NCBI GenBank assembly: GCA_947179485.1
Contig: OX359245.1
Location: 68,931,067-68,995,066, forward strand
DNA from: Allacma fusca
Taxonomy: Eukaryota; Arthropoda; Collembola; Symphypleona; Sminthuridae
Length of the DNA: 64,000 nucleotides
Reading direction: 5' to 3'
Below are positions 1-13,875 of the stretch, in pieces. Each line of letters begins with the position of its first letter. Within the stretch, counting starts at the first letter, position 1. The notes below the pieces were generated by a model. It did no database searches, was not told where the DNA came from, and saw only the letters and a program-made list of their open reading frames with translations. Made by a program: the position numbers and the translations under genes.

Positions 1-204
1 TCACTTTAGCGTAATACATATGTACTCTTTGATGTACTTCAAATCGTGACAACTGTAAACAAACAAGGCAGAGCATGTGGAAATGGACTTTTACTTTACT
101 TGAACCTGAGTACAATCACAATCATACTAAAATCAGTATGTTGTAGTTAATTTGACTGCTTCTCAATCCCACAAGTATTATATGATTTTCATTGCCCATA
201 CGTG

Positions 205-312
205 TAGCCCCAAAACCAATGTAGTAACGTTGTAACAACTTTATTGTGCTTGTTCCATTGTAAATATTTCTATAAATACTGCGTAAAAACACACTATCAT
301 TATCAGTTCAGT
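205..312 (+). promoter_or_regulatory. Putative core promoter of the fatty acid synthase gene
   Basis: A CCAAT-like box (AACCAAT, about 214-220) is followed by TATAAATA at 271-278 and an arthropod-type initiator TCAGTT at 303-308, about 32 bp downstream. A leader of about 110 bp would then precede the ATG at 420. The spacing fits a TATA-Inr promoter. No transcript evidence is available. Confidence 0.5.
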
Positions 313-419
313 TCTGGTTTGAATCCATTAACAACGAACAATAACCAAAGGAATTCACTTGAATGATCATTGTGTCGGTACTATTATAATTTTGCTTCCA
401 GCATATTACTAGTGAAAAA

Positions 420-3400
420 ATGACAAAATACGTAGAATCAGAAATTGTCATCAGTGGGATATCCGGGAGATTTCCAAAATCCGATAACTTGAACGAATTT
501 TGGCTAAATCTTATCGAAGGCAAGGATATGATCTCCGGTAAGTAGGAAAATGTTTATTTAAACGTGATTGTCAATCGTTAGTATTATCAAATACAACGAA
601 AATCCTGTGAATTGATAACCTAATACCATATTGGTTTAAGATTCCAGTACTATAACATTATGTTTCCTTTGTAACGTTATCAGACGAACATGACCGCTTC
701 CTGGAGCTGGGATTAAAAATGCCTTCTCGGATGGGGATCGTTAACTCACTGGATAAATTCGATGCGGATTTTTTCGCTATTCATTCAAAACAGGCGATTA
801 CATTAGAACCGAGAATACGTGAGTAGTAAAAATTTAGCAAATGTCTTAGGTCTTTAGGAGTGAGTTTATTTCACCGTTCAATTTATTTTAGGAAAACTGT
901 TAGAAGTCTCGCATGAAGCAATCATGGATGCTGGGCTCAGTCCAGTATCAATTCACGGTTCCAATACAGGAGTCTTTGTTGCTACTTGCGATTCCGAAGC
1001 TGCAGCAATTTCGCACAGGAGTTTTACGAAACACAATGCGTATGCTGTTCTGGGCTCATCGACGTCGATGTTGGCTAATCGAATATCATTCTTCTATGAT
1101 TTACACGGACCAAGCTTTGTATTGGATACGGCTTGCTCTTCCTCCGGTGTTGCGATTCATCAAGCGATGCAAGCAATCCAAACAGAGGTCTGTGACGCAG
1201 CTATTGTAGCCGGAGCGCGATTGCATCATGACGCTATTGCGGGTTACATGTTTTATGCATTGGACATGACATCCACGGATGGTAAATGCAAAGTCTTTGA
1301 TGCAGCTGCGGACGGATACGCTCGGGCCGAGGCAGTCGTCGCAGTTTACATCTGTAAAAAGGAGGTTGCTAAGAGAGCTTATGCCACTATAGTTCACGTG
1401 GGAATTAACAATGATGGGTATAAAGATGAGGGGGTTACATACCCATCCAACATTATGCAAGAGAAAGTTATCCGGAAAGTTTATAAAGATATAGGACTGG
1501 ATCCACTTGAAGTGGATTATTTTGAAGCACACGGCACTGGAACGAAGGTAGGGGACCCCGAAGAAATGTCTGCAATAACGAGGGTCTTTTGTGAAGGGAG
1601 AAAAGGCGCATTGCCGATCGGCTCTGTAAAAAGCAATATGGGGCATTCGGAGCCAGTTTGTAGTAAGAATATTAGCATATTGATCACATAAAATTTGTAG
1701 AAGCAATTTAAATCTCGTGTCTTATAATTTATAATGCGAATATGGCACTTCGAATTTCTATCTCATTGTAATGTAATCAACGTACACGACTTTGCATTCA
1801 AACGAAACAGCCACGATCGTTTTGAGCGACAGCAATAAAATTCATGTAAATTAATTTCGTGAATGATTCAGGTTTATGTTCAATAGCAAAATTGATTTTG
1901 TCCCACATTGCAAGAACGATACCAGCCAATCTGCACTATCACACACCCAACCCAGGTATTCCAGCTCTATTTGACGGAAGGGTAAAGGTTGTAGACACGA
2001 ACCAACCTTTCGATGCGCGATACGTCGCGATAAATTCTTTAGGATTTGGCGGAACAAATGTACATCTTTTAATGAAGTTCGATAATAAGCAAAATAATGA
2101 GAGTCAATGGAGGCCTTCTACGCCGGTAATAATCGCCGGTTCCGGGAGAACGGAAGAGGCTGTCCGATATTTCTTGGAGAATGCATTGCAACACAAACAA
2201 GATCAACACTTTGTAAAGCTATTGCATGAACTATCTGCAGAAGCCATACCCAGGCACCCGTACCGTGGTTACGTAGTTGCTAACGTAAATAATTTCGAAA
2301 CCATTGTGGAGAAAATGGAGCCCAAAGACGCTCTTTGGTTCATTTTTAGCGGAATGGGTAGTCAATGGCCAGGAATGACCAAAGACCTTATTAAATTTGA
2401 GGAATTTAAAAAGTCGATTACAACGTCCGCAAAATATCTGTCAAGCGTAGGGTTCGACCTGAAAAAACTTCTTAAAAGTGGCGACAAATCCATGTTTGAA
2501 GACTTGAAGAATGCAATGGTAGCAATTACCGCTACTCAAATAGCGTTAGTGGATTTGTTGACCTCCATGGGATTGGAGCCCGATGGCATAATTGGCCATT
2601 CTACTGGCGAGGTCGCAGCTGGTTATGCCGATGGATGTCTTTCTCATAAGCAAACAGTACTGACGTCGTTGGCTAGAGCGCGTTCCTTTTTAGAGTCTGA
2701 TTTGCCACCTGGTGCAGTAGCATCTGTGGGATTAACATGGGATGAAGCTCACAAACGTTGCCCAAAAGGAATTTATCCGGCAATTTATAATGGGAAAGAA
2801 AACGTCACCATTGCAGGGCCCCCGGAACTTATCAACACATTTATGGAGCAGTTACAAAGTGAGGGAATCTTTGTTAAAGCGGTTCGGTCAGCTATACATG
2901 GGTACCATTCACCTTTAGTACAAAACTCTAAACCAACAGTTGAAAAATTGCTAAGGGAAATTATTCCAGATCGAACTCCAAGATCGAGCAAATGGCTCAG
3001 TTCGTCTGTTCCAGAACAGTTCTGGGATAGTGAAAGGGCGAAGTACAGTTCTTACGAATATTATACAAACAACGGATTAAATCCAGTATACCTTTATCCA
3101 GCTCTATTACACGTCCCAGAAAGGTCAATTGCAATGGAAATTGCTCCACATTGTTTTATGTTGTCCATTTTAAAGCAATCGCTTCCAAACAGCTGCGTAT
3201 CGTTTGGACTTATTCACGTGAAATCGCCTGACAACTGTCAGTATTTTCTCAATTCCATTGGTCAATGCTACCTCAATGGGATTAAAATTAACATGGGATC
3301 CCTTTATGGGCCAGTTCGATTTCCGGTGAATTCTAGGACGCCCACAATAAGTCCCTTAATTAAGTGGGATTACGGTGAAACCTGGTATACTCCCCATAAC

Positions 3401-6400
3401 AGACAGGTAACGCGCATACGCATAAGGTATTTTCGTTGAATTTAAAGAAATTTCAAACTGAAGATTAGTTTAGTTTTTCAGATTTTATTTTCACTTATTC
3501 TACATTGAGTTTCACTTTCAGGAATTTAATAAACACAAAGGAGCAAGATTTGATATTGACCTCTCTAACCCCGGAGACTCGTTTTATGAAGGCCACTGCA
3601 TTGAAGGAAAGATTATCTTCCCCGCGACTGGGTACCTTCTTCTGGTGTGGAAATTTTTCTCATCCCAAATTCACTTGGAGGTTGATCAGTGCCCTGTAGT
3701 GTTTCAAAATGTTCGATTTGAACGACTAACATTCTTGAACTCGGAAACCCATTCAACGTTTATCGTTAATATATTGCAAGGAAGTGGAAAATTTGAAATA
3801 CTGGAATCAGATGTGGTCGTTTGTACAGGCGAGATTCGACAACTATTAGGAGGTGTAAAAAAAGAAGTATCTACTGCCGCGTTTTCCAGTGAAATTAGCC
3901 AATCTGAGCCGCGTCTAACCAAAGACGACTTCTACAAAGAATTGCATCTTAGAGGATATAACTATTCGGGATTGTTTCAAGGTATTCAAGAATCAGGCAT
4001 AGAAGGTAATTGGGGTAAGGTGGACTGGACGGGTGACTGGGTAAGTTTTTTAGACTGCATTTTGCAACTTCACATTCTTCAAAATGAAAATCGAACGTTG
4101 TTTGTTCCAACACGAATCAAGAAAATAATTATTGATCCCTCCGAAGTTAAAACTAACCTTCAAGAGCAAAACAACATAATAACCGTAAACGTTTCGAGAT
4201 ATCACGAGACAGCTGGCTTTCCCGGATTTGAGCTTCGAGGTTTAAATTTCGCCAACTTCAGTTCCAAGTCTCAATTGTGTGACCCAATTACAACTGAGCA
4301 TGTTTTTGTTTCGTACTGCTCCTCGGAATCAACTACAATATCAAAAGAAATAGCATTGCAGTCCATTGTAGAAATTGTTGTTGAGAATTCCGAAGGCGCT
4401 AAGTTTGAATTTACTGAAATTTTAAGCAATCTGCATAACTCAGTCACTGCTCAAGTCAAGGACAGTTGCACATTCTCGTTTTCGACATGTGAACTCACAA
4501 CGGTAAATGTTTCAAATGCAAGAACTGATGACTTAGAATTTGTGAAAAATGGATCGAAAATTATTTCTTTGCAAGAACTTGCGTTTAATCCATCAAATCA
4601 CTTTGTTTATACTGACTGTGAGTCACATTTCATGGAGTTTGAGGCTTTATTAATATCTGGAGGATTTCTACTATTCAAGTGCGCCGACACTTTACTAGAC
4701 CTATTTCGTGGATACGAGATCATATCAAAGAACAGATTTCTGGAAAAAGGATTTGAGCAAACGTTCGTGCTACTACGTAAAATCTCAATCAACACAGGTC
4801 GTTCAACTGTGATTTCAACCGACGACAATGATTTTAAATGGGTAGAATCTGCCAAAAAAATCATAAGAAACTCGCAGGTGCAGCAAGTAGTGTTTGCATC
4901 GCAAAACCCGAGTTCTGGAATCAATGGATTTGTTAAATGCTTAGTCAAGGAACTTCGAAACGTAAAAATACAATGCTTTCATGCAATTGATCCTATTGAG
5001 CTTAACTTCGATAAACCTTCAATTTATCTTCAACAACAGGTGAACAAAAATTTGTTGTATAATATTTTCAAATGTGGTTCATGGGGATATTTTAGTAACA
5101 TATTGATTCCAGTGGAACAATTTCGGATGAAAAACGTTTTCAAATGTGTTTATGCAAATATTCTTAGATTCGGGGATTTGTCTAGCTTAAGCTGGAGTGA
5201 AAGTCTTTTACGGATTTCAAACCAAGAAATGGTAGAGGTGTATTATTCATCTTTGAATTTTAGAGACATTATGCTCGCTTCAGGACAACTAAATCAGGCT
5301 TCGGTAGGTTCCGTAAGGCAGGAAGACTGCGTGCTTGGATTGGAATTTTCGGGTTATCTTAAAGGTAAACGGGTGTTTGGGTTTGGTGACTCAAAATGTT
5401 TGGCTACACATATTGATCCGACAAATCTTACAATATTCGATGTCGTTCCACAATGGACACATAAAGAAGCTGTCACAGTACCAGCAGTGTACATTACAGT
5501 GTACTTGGCATTAATAGTCCGTGGTAGACTGAAACCCGGAGAAACCATTTTAGTTCATGCCGGAGCAGGTGGAATCGGTCAAGCCGCAATCACTATAGCT
5601 CTCAGCATGAACTGTAAGGTTTTCACAACAGTAAGCACAATTGAAAAAACGAACTTCCTGAAAAATCGTTTCCCCAGTTTAACAGATGAAAACTTTTCAA
5701 ACTCAAGGAACCCGAACGAATTCCGATTTCACATACAAACACATACCAAAGGCCGTGGTGTGAATTTGGTATTAAACTCTTTATCTCAAGATAGTCTGAA
5801 GGCGTCAATCGATTGCTTAAGCCGTCATGGCCGTTTCCTTGAAATTGGCAAATTTGATCTATTTAATGACACAAATATTGGCCTCAATGTTTTATTAAAA
5901 GGTGCTAGCCTTTACGGGATTCACATAGACAAATTGTTTGAAGACGGTAATTCGGACGACACTGAAGCATTAAAGCAGTATATTAGAGACGGAATTAAAT
6001 CCAACGTTATAAGACCTCTAAGCTATACGTCGTTTAAAGCTGAACAGTTAGAAGAAGCATTTCGGTATATGGCTCAAGGCAAGCACATTGGAAAGGTTAT
6101 AATTAAAATTAAAGGACACGAGAATATTCCTCCCACCATTAAGGCATATCCCAGGACTCATTTTGATAGGCACAAATCTTACATAATTATTGGAGGGTTA
6201 GGTGGCATGGGGTTTGAATTAACCAGTTGGATGATAGGCCGTGGAGCCACCCAATTTGTTTTAGTTTCGAGAACCGGTTTGAAGTCTACATATCATGAGT
6301 TCCACATTTCTAGGTGGGAAAAAGAGGGAATTAAAATTGTAGTTAGCAAATTTGAGTCGGCAACCCTTGAAGGAGCACGACATTTGCTCCAACAAGCTGC

Positions 6401-7976
6401 AAACTACGCACCTATTGGGGGCATATTCAATACTGCAGTAATACTAAAAGACGCGCTGTTTGAAAATCAATCTTCCCAGACATTCGCTGAATCTGTGATG
6501 TGTAAAGCTCATGCAACTCTGAACCTGGACAGGTTGTCAAGAGAACTAGCATTAGGGCTTGATTATTTCGTCGTATTTTCGAGCATAAGCGCCGGGCGTG
6601 GTAATCCGGGACAAACCAATTATGGATATGCAAATTCGGTCATGGAACGAATTTGTGAACAAAGACGGAGGGATGGATTACATGCCCTGGCCGTACAATG
6701 GGGGCCAGTTGGAGACGTCGGTGTTCTTCACCGCCAAATTCGAGTCAATAAAACAGAACTTATCTCAGGTTTATTACCCCAGAAAATTCAGTCCTGTTTA
6801 GAAACTATAGACTTCTTCCTCCAGCAACCCAAACCAGTTGTTTCATCTTTTCTCGCTGCTGAGAAACAAGATACTGCAGAAGCTCATGCTAAGAATTCCA
6901 TGGTTGAAACTGTAGCGCGTATTCTGGGAATAAAAGACGTGTCAAAAGTTAATCCAGAAAGTTCATTGGCGGATTTGGGGATGGACTCGTTAATGTCAAC
7001 TGAGCTTTCACAACTTCTTACATCACGTGGGAAATTATTTATACCGCCGAAATGGCAATCCCAGTTAACGTTTGAAAAGCTTGCGCAACTGGACAAAAAT
7101 GACGATGTGAAAGAGGATAATCTTGAATCCCCTCAACAGCGAAAGTTTTTGAAACTGAAGAAAACAACGGTTCCAGTTTTTAAAATGAAATCTATATGCA
7201 GCACAAATTTAAATTTATTCGTCGTACATCCTTTGGATGGTACTATGCAAACTTTGGAGACCCTAATAGAAAACTTGGATATCAATGTGTATGGTATAGA
7301 GGCCGTTGCGGAAGCTCCGAAGAGATCTATGGAAACTTTGGCTGCATTTTATATAGGAAAGATTCAGGAAGTACAGCCCAACGGTCCATATGCATTAGCT
7401 GGGTATTCGTTTGGTTGTAGCGTGGCATTCGAGATGGTGCATCAGCTAGAACAACAAAACGAAATAGTACGATTGCTTTTGCTTCTTGATGGGTCTCCAG
7501 CATGGAAACGTAACATCGAAAGATTGGCCTTCCCGGAAGAAAAAATGCTGGAAGTGGAAAATGCTGTTTTGTTTGGTATGTTAGAACTGTATACAGATGC
7601 TAACAACTCTGTCAGGAACGAATTGTCCCAAATAAAAACCACTGACATGAAATGGCAGTTTATGGCAAGCATATTGAAGGATTCGTGTCCAGGTTTTAGC
7701 CCGGATGAAATCACCTCCTTCACAATGTCCTGTAAGTCCCGAATGGAATGTGGCAATAACTACATTGTAGTTGATAAAATCAAGGCCAAAACATTTCTCC
7801 TTAAAGCACTTCAAACTGGAACGGCGAAGTCAATGGCGCATGATTATGGACTCATCGAGGTTTGTGACCAGCCAGTAGAAATTGTTGAAGTTGATGGAGG
7901 TCATAATTGCTTTTACGAGAAGCCATTGGAACTTGGCATTCCAGAAATAATTAATAATATTTTGCGGGAGTTGTAG
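420..7976 (+). CDS. FASN: Animal-type (type I) fatty acid synthase, five exons, 2337 aa
   Basis: Cytosolic multifunctional enzyme that builds saturated long-chain fatty acids from acetyl- and malonyl-CoA with NADPH. Exons 420-537, 684-818, 892-1662, 1872-3406 and 3522-7976 join in one open frame with GT/AG introns. Domain order is KS, MAT, DH, inactive methyltransferase-like region, ER, KR, ACP, TE. The ketosynthase triad is visible: Cys166 in DTACSSSG, His298 in EAHGTGT, His336 in NMGHSEP. The malonyl/acetyl transferase has GHSTGE (Ser585). The dehydratase has HCIEGKIIFP (His878). The enoyl reductase nucleotide loop HAGAGGIGQAA starts near 1532. The ketoreductase has GGLGGMG (about 1744) and YxxxN (Tyr1887). 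The carrier serine is in GMDSL (Ser2009). The thioesterase has GYSFG (Ser2149) and GGHN (His2314). Length is slightly below the usual 2400-2500 aa. All catalytic motifs look intact, so it is probably active. The start fits a good context (AAAAATG) and the KS N-terminus. Confidence 0.95.
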
Positions 7977-8126
7977 GATACATGCTTTTTGTTATTCTTT
8001 TATTATTGTTTCTGTAGTTATAATGTGTAAAACTTTAGGTGGTAAACCAACCATTAACGTAGATGGCGTTTCCCGCGCTTTACCTCTACGTTTTTGAATG
8101 AATTAGTGTTATAGGAAATGGAAGTG

Positions 8127-8132
8127 AATAAA
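8127..8132 (+). terminator. Polyadenylation signal of the fatty acid synthase gene
   Basis: AATAAA lies 150 bp after the stop codon and is the first canonical hexamer downstream. Confidence 0.55.
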
Positions 8133-9417
8133 TGACTTTAATATTCACTTTTATATACGTTGAATAAGCAAGTGCTAGTCCTGATGTACCCGTAAAAAAT
8201 CCAGAACTTAATGCATCACGAAAACAAATGTCAAGTCGCCAACAAAAACTCTCAACCAACAGCTCCTAATTCGAAGTAATCAATCTTTCCTTCTAACCAG
8301 AAACCAAATATTTGATATTGCGATCTGGAAGCATCCGGGGCAACCAATAAATAATTAATGTTGATAGGAAAACGGGTTGAGTAGCATGCCTAGTTTACTT
8401 TTTACAATGTTGCACCTAGAATCAAAATAGACCCGAATTTGCAGAGTACGTCAAATTACACTAAATAATATTGTATAATAGTAGCATTGGTTCATCTTGT
8501 TTTGCGCCATTCATTTAAGTCATTACTACCGCATTGAACCTTAAATTGTGCACAATTTTCAGACAAACTTTAACAGCAAATGACTTAGTTTCTCGGATAT
8601 GCATAAGTCACGGTAACATTCTGCCACAAAAAACGAAATCGGAAAACGAATCATGATTCGAATGATGAAACGGATTCAAACGTATTATTCACTTGCTCAG
8701 ACATCTCGCATTTGTAAACCTTTACTTTTCATAAATTTCTTTGGGTTTAAAAATAACGACATTCATTGCACGTATATATTCTTCTGCATAATATAAAATC
8801 GAAGTTTTATAGTGCGGCAGGGTAAAGGGTAAGTTGGACCTGCTAACACTGCTACGTTACGTGCGAAGTTGCATTTTATATTTCATATTCATCTCTCCAA
8901 GACTACGCGGTATTTTTTGCGGGTAACCGACAATATGGTAATCTTATATGACCAATTCGAACCCGACTCGAATGGTATTTTCCAGTAACTATGTATATAC
9001 CTTATCCCTTAGAGCACTAATTTCAGTGCAGTGGTTTGGATGTGATGCAGTAATTGCTTTTGCTCTAAATGACTGTGTTGGTGTCACGTTGGTAATTTTC
9101 ATGTTACAAGAAATATGAGTTTAAGTGTCAAGTTACTTATTTAAGTTCTGCGCAAACATTTATTACTGCTAATAATAATATCGTTATTAACCGATTAACG
9201 CGATTGAATCCAATGGCTAACCATATATAACCATAACCGAATTCTTAAAATAGCAATAACCATAACGAAAGCCGTATTTAAACTGTCGTTAACTTACGAG
9301 TAGTTAAAGTAAACCCACATTTTCGGTTACCCATCGTTGATTCTACGTAATAGAAAAACATTTTGGGGAATGAAGTCCACAGAATTGAAACTCGTAATAG
9401 CAAATATAATTTTGGAC
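8133..9417. other. Gene-free intergenic stretch
   Basis: AT-rich sequence with stop codons in every frame. I see no convincing coding exon, RNA gene or element boundary. Confidence 0.5.
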
Positions 9418-9530
9418 TACAGTCAACTCTCAATATAAGGGAATCTCTGGGGACTGGGAAGTTTTGTACTTTATAAAAGCTTTCCCTTATATGCATATAA
9501 GGGACAAATTCCCTTATAGTGTATGCTAGA
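9418..9530 (+). mobile_element. Pogo/Tigger-like (Tc1-mariner) MITE remnant
   Basis: TA followed by CAGTCAACTCTCAATATAAG (from 9420), the kind of terminus seen in pogo-like elements. The short body carries inverted TTCCCTTATA / TATAAGGGA pieces. The other end near CCCTTATAGTG is shared with the copy at 10985-11139. Only one canonical end is recognisable. Confidence 0.45.
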
Positions 9531-9573
9531 AAATAATTAGTTCTAATTTTGAATCTCGTTTTAATCATGCAAC

Positions 9574-10501
9574 CATACTTGCAGCCGTTCAGTTCATTAA
9601 GTGGTGAACTGAACTGAACTAGTCCTTATTTTCATTGTTTTTGAATGAACTTGAACGAACTAGTCAAATGCAAAATCTTGATTGAATGAATTTGAATTGA
9701 ACTCAGCAGAACTTATTATGAATGTGAACGAACGTTCATCATACGTTCAAGTAACACAAAGTGAACTGAATTGAACTTACGAGTCCAGGTTTGAATATAA
9801 ACTTTTGTATTCGTGAACACAAAACGAATATCATATATCTCTAAATTGCATGACCATATATTTTATTGGTGTCATCTCAACAGCTAGCACCCTGGTGTTT
9901 GATTATCCATTTCAATGACATGATTTAAATTACAGATTCAAGAAATAGATACTTACAAGCAAACCGGGTTTTACATTCAATAACGCATATTCGGCACATT
10001 TGGGACGATGTTGTATGAATTGAAAATCACAATAATTGTTATATGATTTATTAATTTGGAAGCGTTTGGTTTTTTACCCTGATTGTTTATCAGAAAGCTC
10101 AAAGTGAATACTGCTTTCAAAACACCGGAGTTTTGAAAGCAGTTATTTAATCATTCATTTAGCCAAAAATAGATTTTTAGACAAAGTTCAAAGTCAGTTA
10201 TAAAAATCAAACTAAATGTCGCTTAAATATATCATAAATGACTTGAACTAATTGGCTCACTAATGATATATAAAGCGAACTGAACTGAACGACCGAAAAG
10301 TATATAATGAATTGAATTGAACTTTGAAAAAATACTGCAAGGGTGAACTGAACTGAACGTAACGACTGGAAAGTATGCAGTGAATTGAACTGAACTACGA
10401 CAGGCTTTGGACAAGGGGAACTGAACTTAACTGAACGGCACGAAAGATTTGAGGATGTGAATGGAACTGAATTAGAACTTTGGGTCAAAACTGCAAGTAT
10501 G
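9574..10501. mobile_element. hAT-like non-autonomous element 1 (GAACTG-rich)
   Basis: Flanked by an exact 8-bp duplication CATGCAAC (9566-9573 and 10502-10509), with an 11-bp terminal inverted repeat CATACTTGCAG. The 928-bp body holds dozens of GAACTGAAC-type units in both orientations, dense near the ends and sparser in the middle. No transposase frame is present; reading frames across it are by-products of the motif. The 8-bp duplication is the basis for the hAT assignment. Confidence 0.75.
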
Positions 10502-10984
10502 CATGCAACATTAACTTGACCTTTTCAGTTCATAGTTTTATTCAGACGAAATTTGCAGAATAGAATGCCACTTAAATAACTGTGCGCCGGTTGCTGGATT
10601 ACCACACTGCCTAATTGTTTTCAGATTTGAATATATCGTCATATGGTTTCCTAATTATTTTGCTTTGGATTTTCTATTACTAGTCATACTATAATTTGTC
10701 AAACTTAAAGCATAAATCTACATGCCTACGATTTTGCGCTCATTATGAAATATAATTAATTATTACAAGTTGAAGTAATTGCAAATAGTTAAGCATACTA
10801 AATATCACGCCGTACGAACATTCAAAATTACGGAATCTGTGTGTTTAGATGACACGAGGGACGGTGCTGGATATAAATCGCAAAAAGCTATGATTGCATA
10901 ACATGAGCATAGAGTGCGGTTACATGATTCAAGTCTATTAAAATCCCTTTTAGGCACTATTTATCATTCCATGGTACCCAATAT
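10502..10984. other. Gene-free stretch
   Basis: Low-complexity AT-rich sequence beginning with the right target duplication of hAT-like element 1. Nothing else recognised. Confidence 0.45.
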
Positions 10985-11139
10985 GTGTTCCACTATAGCG
11001 AATTTTCCCTTATAGGAATGTCCCTTATAAGCACTTTTCTTAAGCATATGGGAGTTCTGGAGGGGGCGGGCAAACTCGTCCCATATGTATAACAACTTTT
11101 CCCTTATAAAGATATCCGTTATAACGAGAGTTGACTGTA
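10985..11139 (-). mobile_element. Pogo/Tigger-like MITE remnant, second copy
   Basis: On the reverse strand it starts TA-CAGTCAACTCTCGTTATAAC (end at 11137, TA at 11138-11139), the same terminus as the copy at 9418. The interior carries TTCCCTTATA motifs shared with it. The far end lacks a matching inverted repeat, so this is a partial copy. Confidence 0.5.
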
Positions 11140-12097
11140 TAGTGGACAGTATGTAGGTGGTCTTAAACAAAAATACATTGTTATCCAGCCGTTTATGAAC
11201 ATATTTTTAGTTTCAAATAGCAAAAATCCCTTTTAAAGACATGTCATCTTTTGTTTTAGTAAAACAATTGTATTTTTTGAAGTATCTGCATTTCGGGTTA
11301 AACTTTGGAATCCCCGGATCCTTAATGGGATAAACATTCTCTCATCTTAGTCAAATCTGATCACAAGTGGTTTCAGGGTCGCTGATTGAAAGCTATTGGC
11401 GATAGATAATGTCCTAGTTTGAGATTTGCCGGCATACTTTTGCTGTTTTACCTGAGCTCAAACAATTTCTACGAGGAGCTAGGGGAGTGTTAAATTTTAC
11501 TAAACCAAGCAAATTAAAACATTATCAGGGTTTATTGTCATGTTATTTCTTAAGTATAGCAGAGTGAAATGTAAAAATATTTTCATTTGATAAATTACTT
11601 GAATTTAAAGTTGCTCTTGGTAATATCGGCTACTCATATAAATAGCTGGTAAAATTTCTCCCAAATTAACTATCTAACAAAGTATTAATTTTGTAAATAT
11701 CAGTCACTGTAAACAATTAATGTCAATAGCGCTGATACATACATACTTATATGTATAGTACAAGAGGATAATGTATTTTGGGCATTCGACTTGGGCTAGA
11801 TGATACATTTTCAGAAATTAAGATTTTCCCGACCGATAGTTAATGTACCAGTTGTTCCCAGGAACACAGGCATGGGAACATGCACATACTTACTAATGTT
11901 CCCGTTCCACTAAAACAACGTCAAAATAACCCATCCCGTACCAATTCCTTTTCCAAAAATTCGAACCAGCAACTGCTTGTACGCAAACCCTTCTTAAACA
12001 TTTCGGGAAATATATATTTGTGCCCATATCGTTTTCATTCCAGACACCCCAGTATCAATGTCGCCCATAGCGATGACAAGCACTACCTTAAAACATG
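11140..12097. other. Gene-free stretch
   Basis: AT-rich intergenic DNA. The forward frame at 11880-12194 is short, has no domain and runs into the neighbouring repeat, so it is not called. Confidence 0.45.
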
Positions 12098-12105
12098 CAT
12101 GCAAC

Positions 12106-13290
12106 CAGTGCTAGGCACGGGTATGGGTAATACTCGGGTAAACGGGTACGAGTACTGGTATGGGTACTACCCGGGTACCGATTTTTTGTACTAAAACAAT
12201 TCCGGGTACTACCCGGGTACACTTTGGTCGGCTCCAAATTTTGGGTACGGATACGGGTACGGGTACAAGGATTTCAAAATGGGTATAAACCCACCGGGTA
12301 CGGGTATAATGGGGTCATTTACTCGTACCCATGACAATTGTACCCAAATATTTGGATACGTTGAGATTTGAGACATTTTGATGAATTTTCTGCCATCATA
12401 CCCGTACGTTGGAAACTTTTGTCGGCATTTTTAGTATTTCTGAATACATTTAGCTTATTGTTAATATCCTTTTAACCTTACAACATACAGTAAATGTATT
12501 TCAGAATGTGTTGTTAAAATAAATGCTTTTATAGAAACATGTTTTAGGAAGAATAAATAAATAAACACAGGCGAGGAATAACAACAAAATAGTTGTGGAG
12601 AATAGGATTCAACGAAATGTTTTACAAAACGTCTTCATAATGTAGTGCTTTGTCACTAATTACAAATAAAGAGTCTCTGGGACACGTAAATGATACGTCA
12701 TTACACACAATGAATACATTTTACAAATTAGAGATCTTATTAGTTGGATGGTAAGTTATTTTGGGTTACTGGCAGTTGATTAGGAGAAGGTGGATATTTG
12801 TAACAAGATATTAATGAGTTATATGTACACAGAGAGAACACATGAGCAAATTAGGGGAAAAGACCGAATAAGTCAATCAAGCCCATCAACCCATAAACAA
12901 TCAAAGTTTTTCTACTCTTCAATGAAAATATACAATGTCAAATACCGCTCTAGCTATTCAAAATTACCTACTAAGGTGATATACATTCAACATACATATA
13001 ACGTACTATGCATTACATTTAGACACATCTGAATAAAGTACCCTGGTACGAGTACGGGTACGACACTGTGATACCCGAGTATGGGTACAATTTACGAGTA
13101 TTTTTCGGGTACGGGTACAATACGGGTACAGGTACATGGATTGCGATTACATTGCGGGTACGGGTACGAAAAATTTGTACCCGTATACTCGGGTATGGGT
13201 ACGGGTATAGATACCAGTTATTGTAATACCCGCACTTCGGGTACGGATACGGGTACGGGTACCGATTTTTTGTACCCGTGCCGAGCACTG
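12106..13290. mobile_element. hAT-like non-autonomous element 2 (GGGTAC-rich)
   Basis: Flanked by the exact 8-bp duplication CATGCAAC (12098-12105, 13291-13298). Inverted ends are CAGTGCTAGGCACGGGTA on the left and, read inward from the right, CAGTGCTCGGCACGGGTAC. About 250 bp at each end is packed with GGGTAC units, GGGTACGGGTAC being most frequent. The middle 650 bp (about 12360-13020) is ordinary AT-rich DNA without a transposase frame. The ends belong to the same terminal family as elements 7 and 8 (consensus YAGTGC-n(4-5)-CAYGGG). Confidence 0.8.
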
Positions 13291-13298
13291 CATGCAAC

Positions 13299-13875
13299 AA
13301 TTCATTCAATGAACTAGTTTGTTAATTGAACGTTAATGAAATAACTTGTGAGTGCACACGTAAGTGAACTTGAGTGAATTCAAAATTTATAAATTTATGC
13401 AACGAATGAGCTTGAATCGAACTGTTTGTCAAACGCAACGAACGTGAATGTCTAGGATCGATTATGAGATATGAATTGAACTGAATGTGAGAATACTTAT
13501 TCCAGAACTCTGATTTAACGCAGATGTTCCTAATGCTTAAACTGATTCAAACCATCAAAGAACTAAATATTTTCGGCAGATATAACTTAAAATTTCTAAT
13601 TTTCAACTAAAAATAAGATTTAAGATTAAAATAAGAACTATAAATTAAATATTCATGATTGAACTGACAATGAGTGAATTCACGGAACGGATAATAATCT
13701 GAACGTGAATTAAACCTTTTAATTTAACGTTCAACTTGAGTGAACGCAAAAAGACCTGCTTATGAATTGAACTGAGTGTGAATGGAACAACCAATAACAA
13801 TGAACTGAGTATGAGTGATCGCTGCGCGGAAGAAAAAATGAACTGAACTTGAATGGAACTTTTCACCAACGTTGA
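13299..13875. repeat. GAACTG/GAACGTGAATG-rich dispersed repeat, copy 1
   Basis: The sequence is related along most of its length to 20290-20815. Shared blocks include ACGAATGAGCTTGAAT, GAACGTGAATGTCTAGG, CAAAGARCTRAATATTTTC and GAACGTGAATTAAAC. It looks like a degenerate transposon copy whose left end was hit by hAT-like element 2. Ends and duplications are not resolved. Confidence 0.5.

Noticed and set aside
1101-1706. 201-codon reverse frame
   Set aside because: Antisense shadow of the ketosynthase exon of the fatty acid synthase, with no motif of its own.
13019-13317. Overlapping frames on both strands at the right end of element 2
   Set aside because: Low-complexity Tyr/Pro and Gly/Thr peptides generated by GGGTAC arrays inside a transposon.
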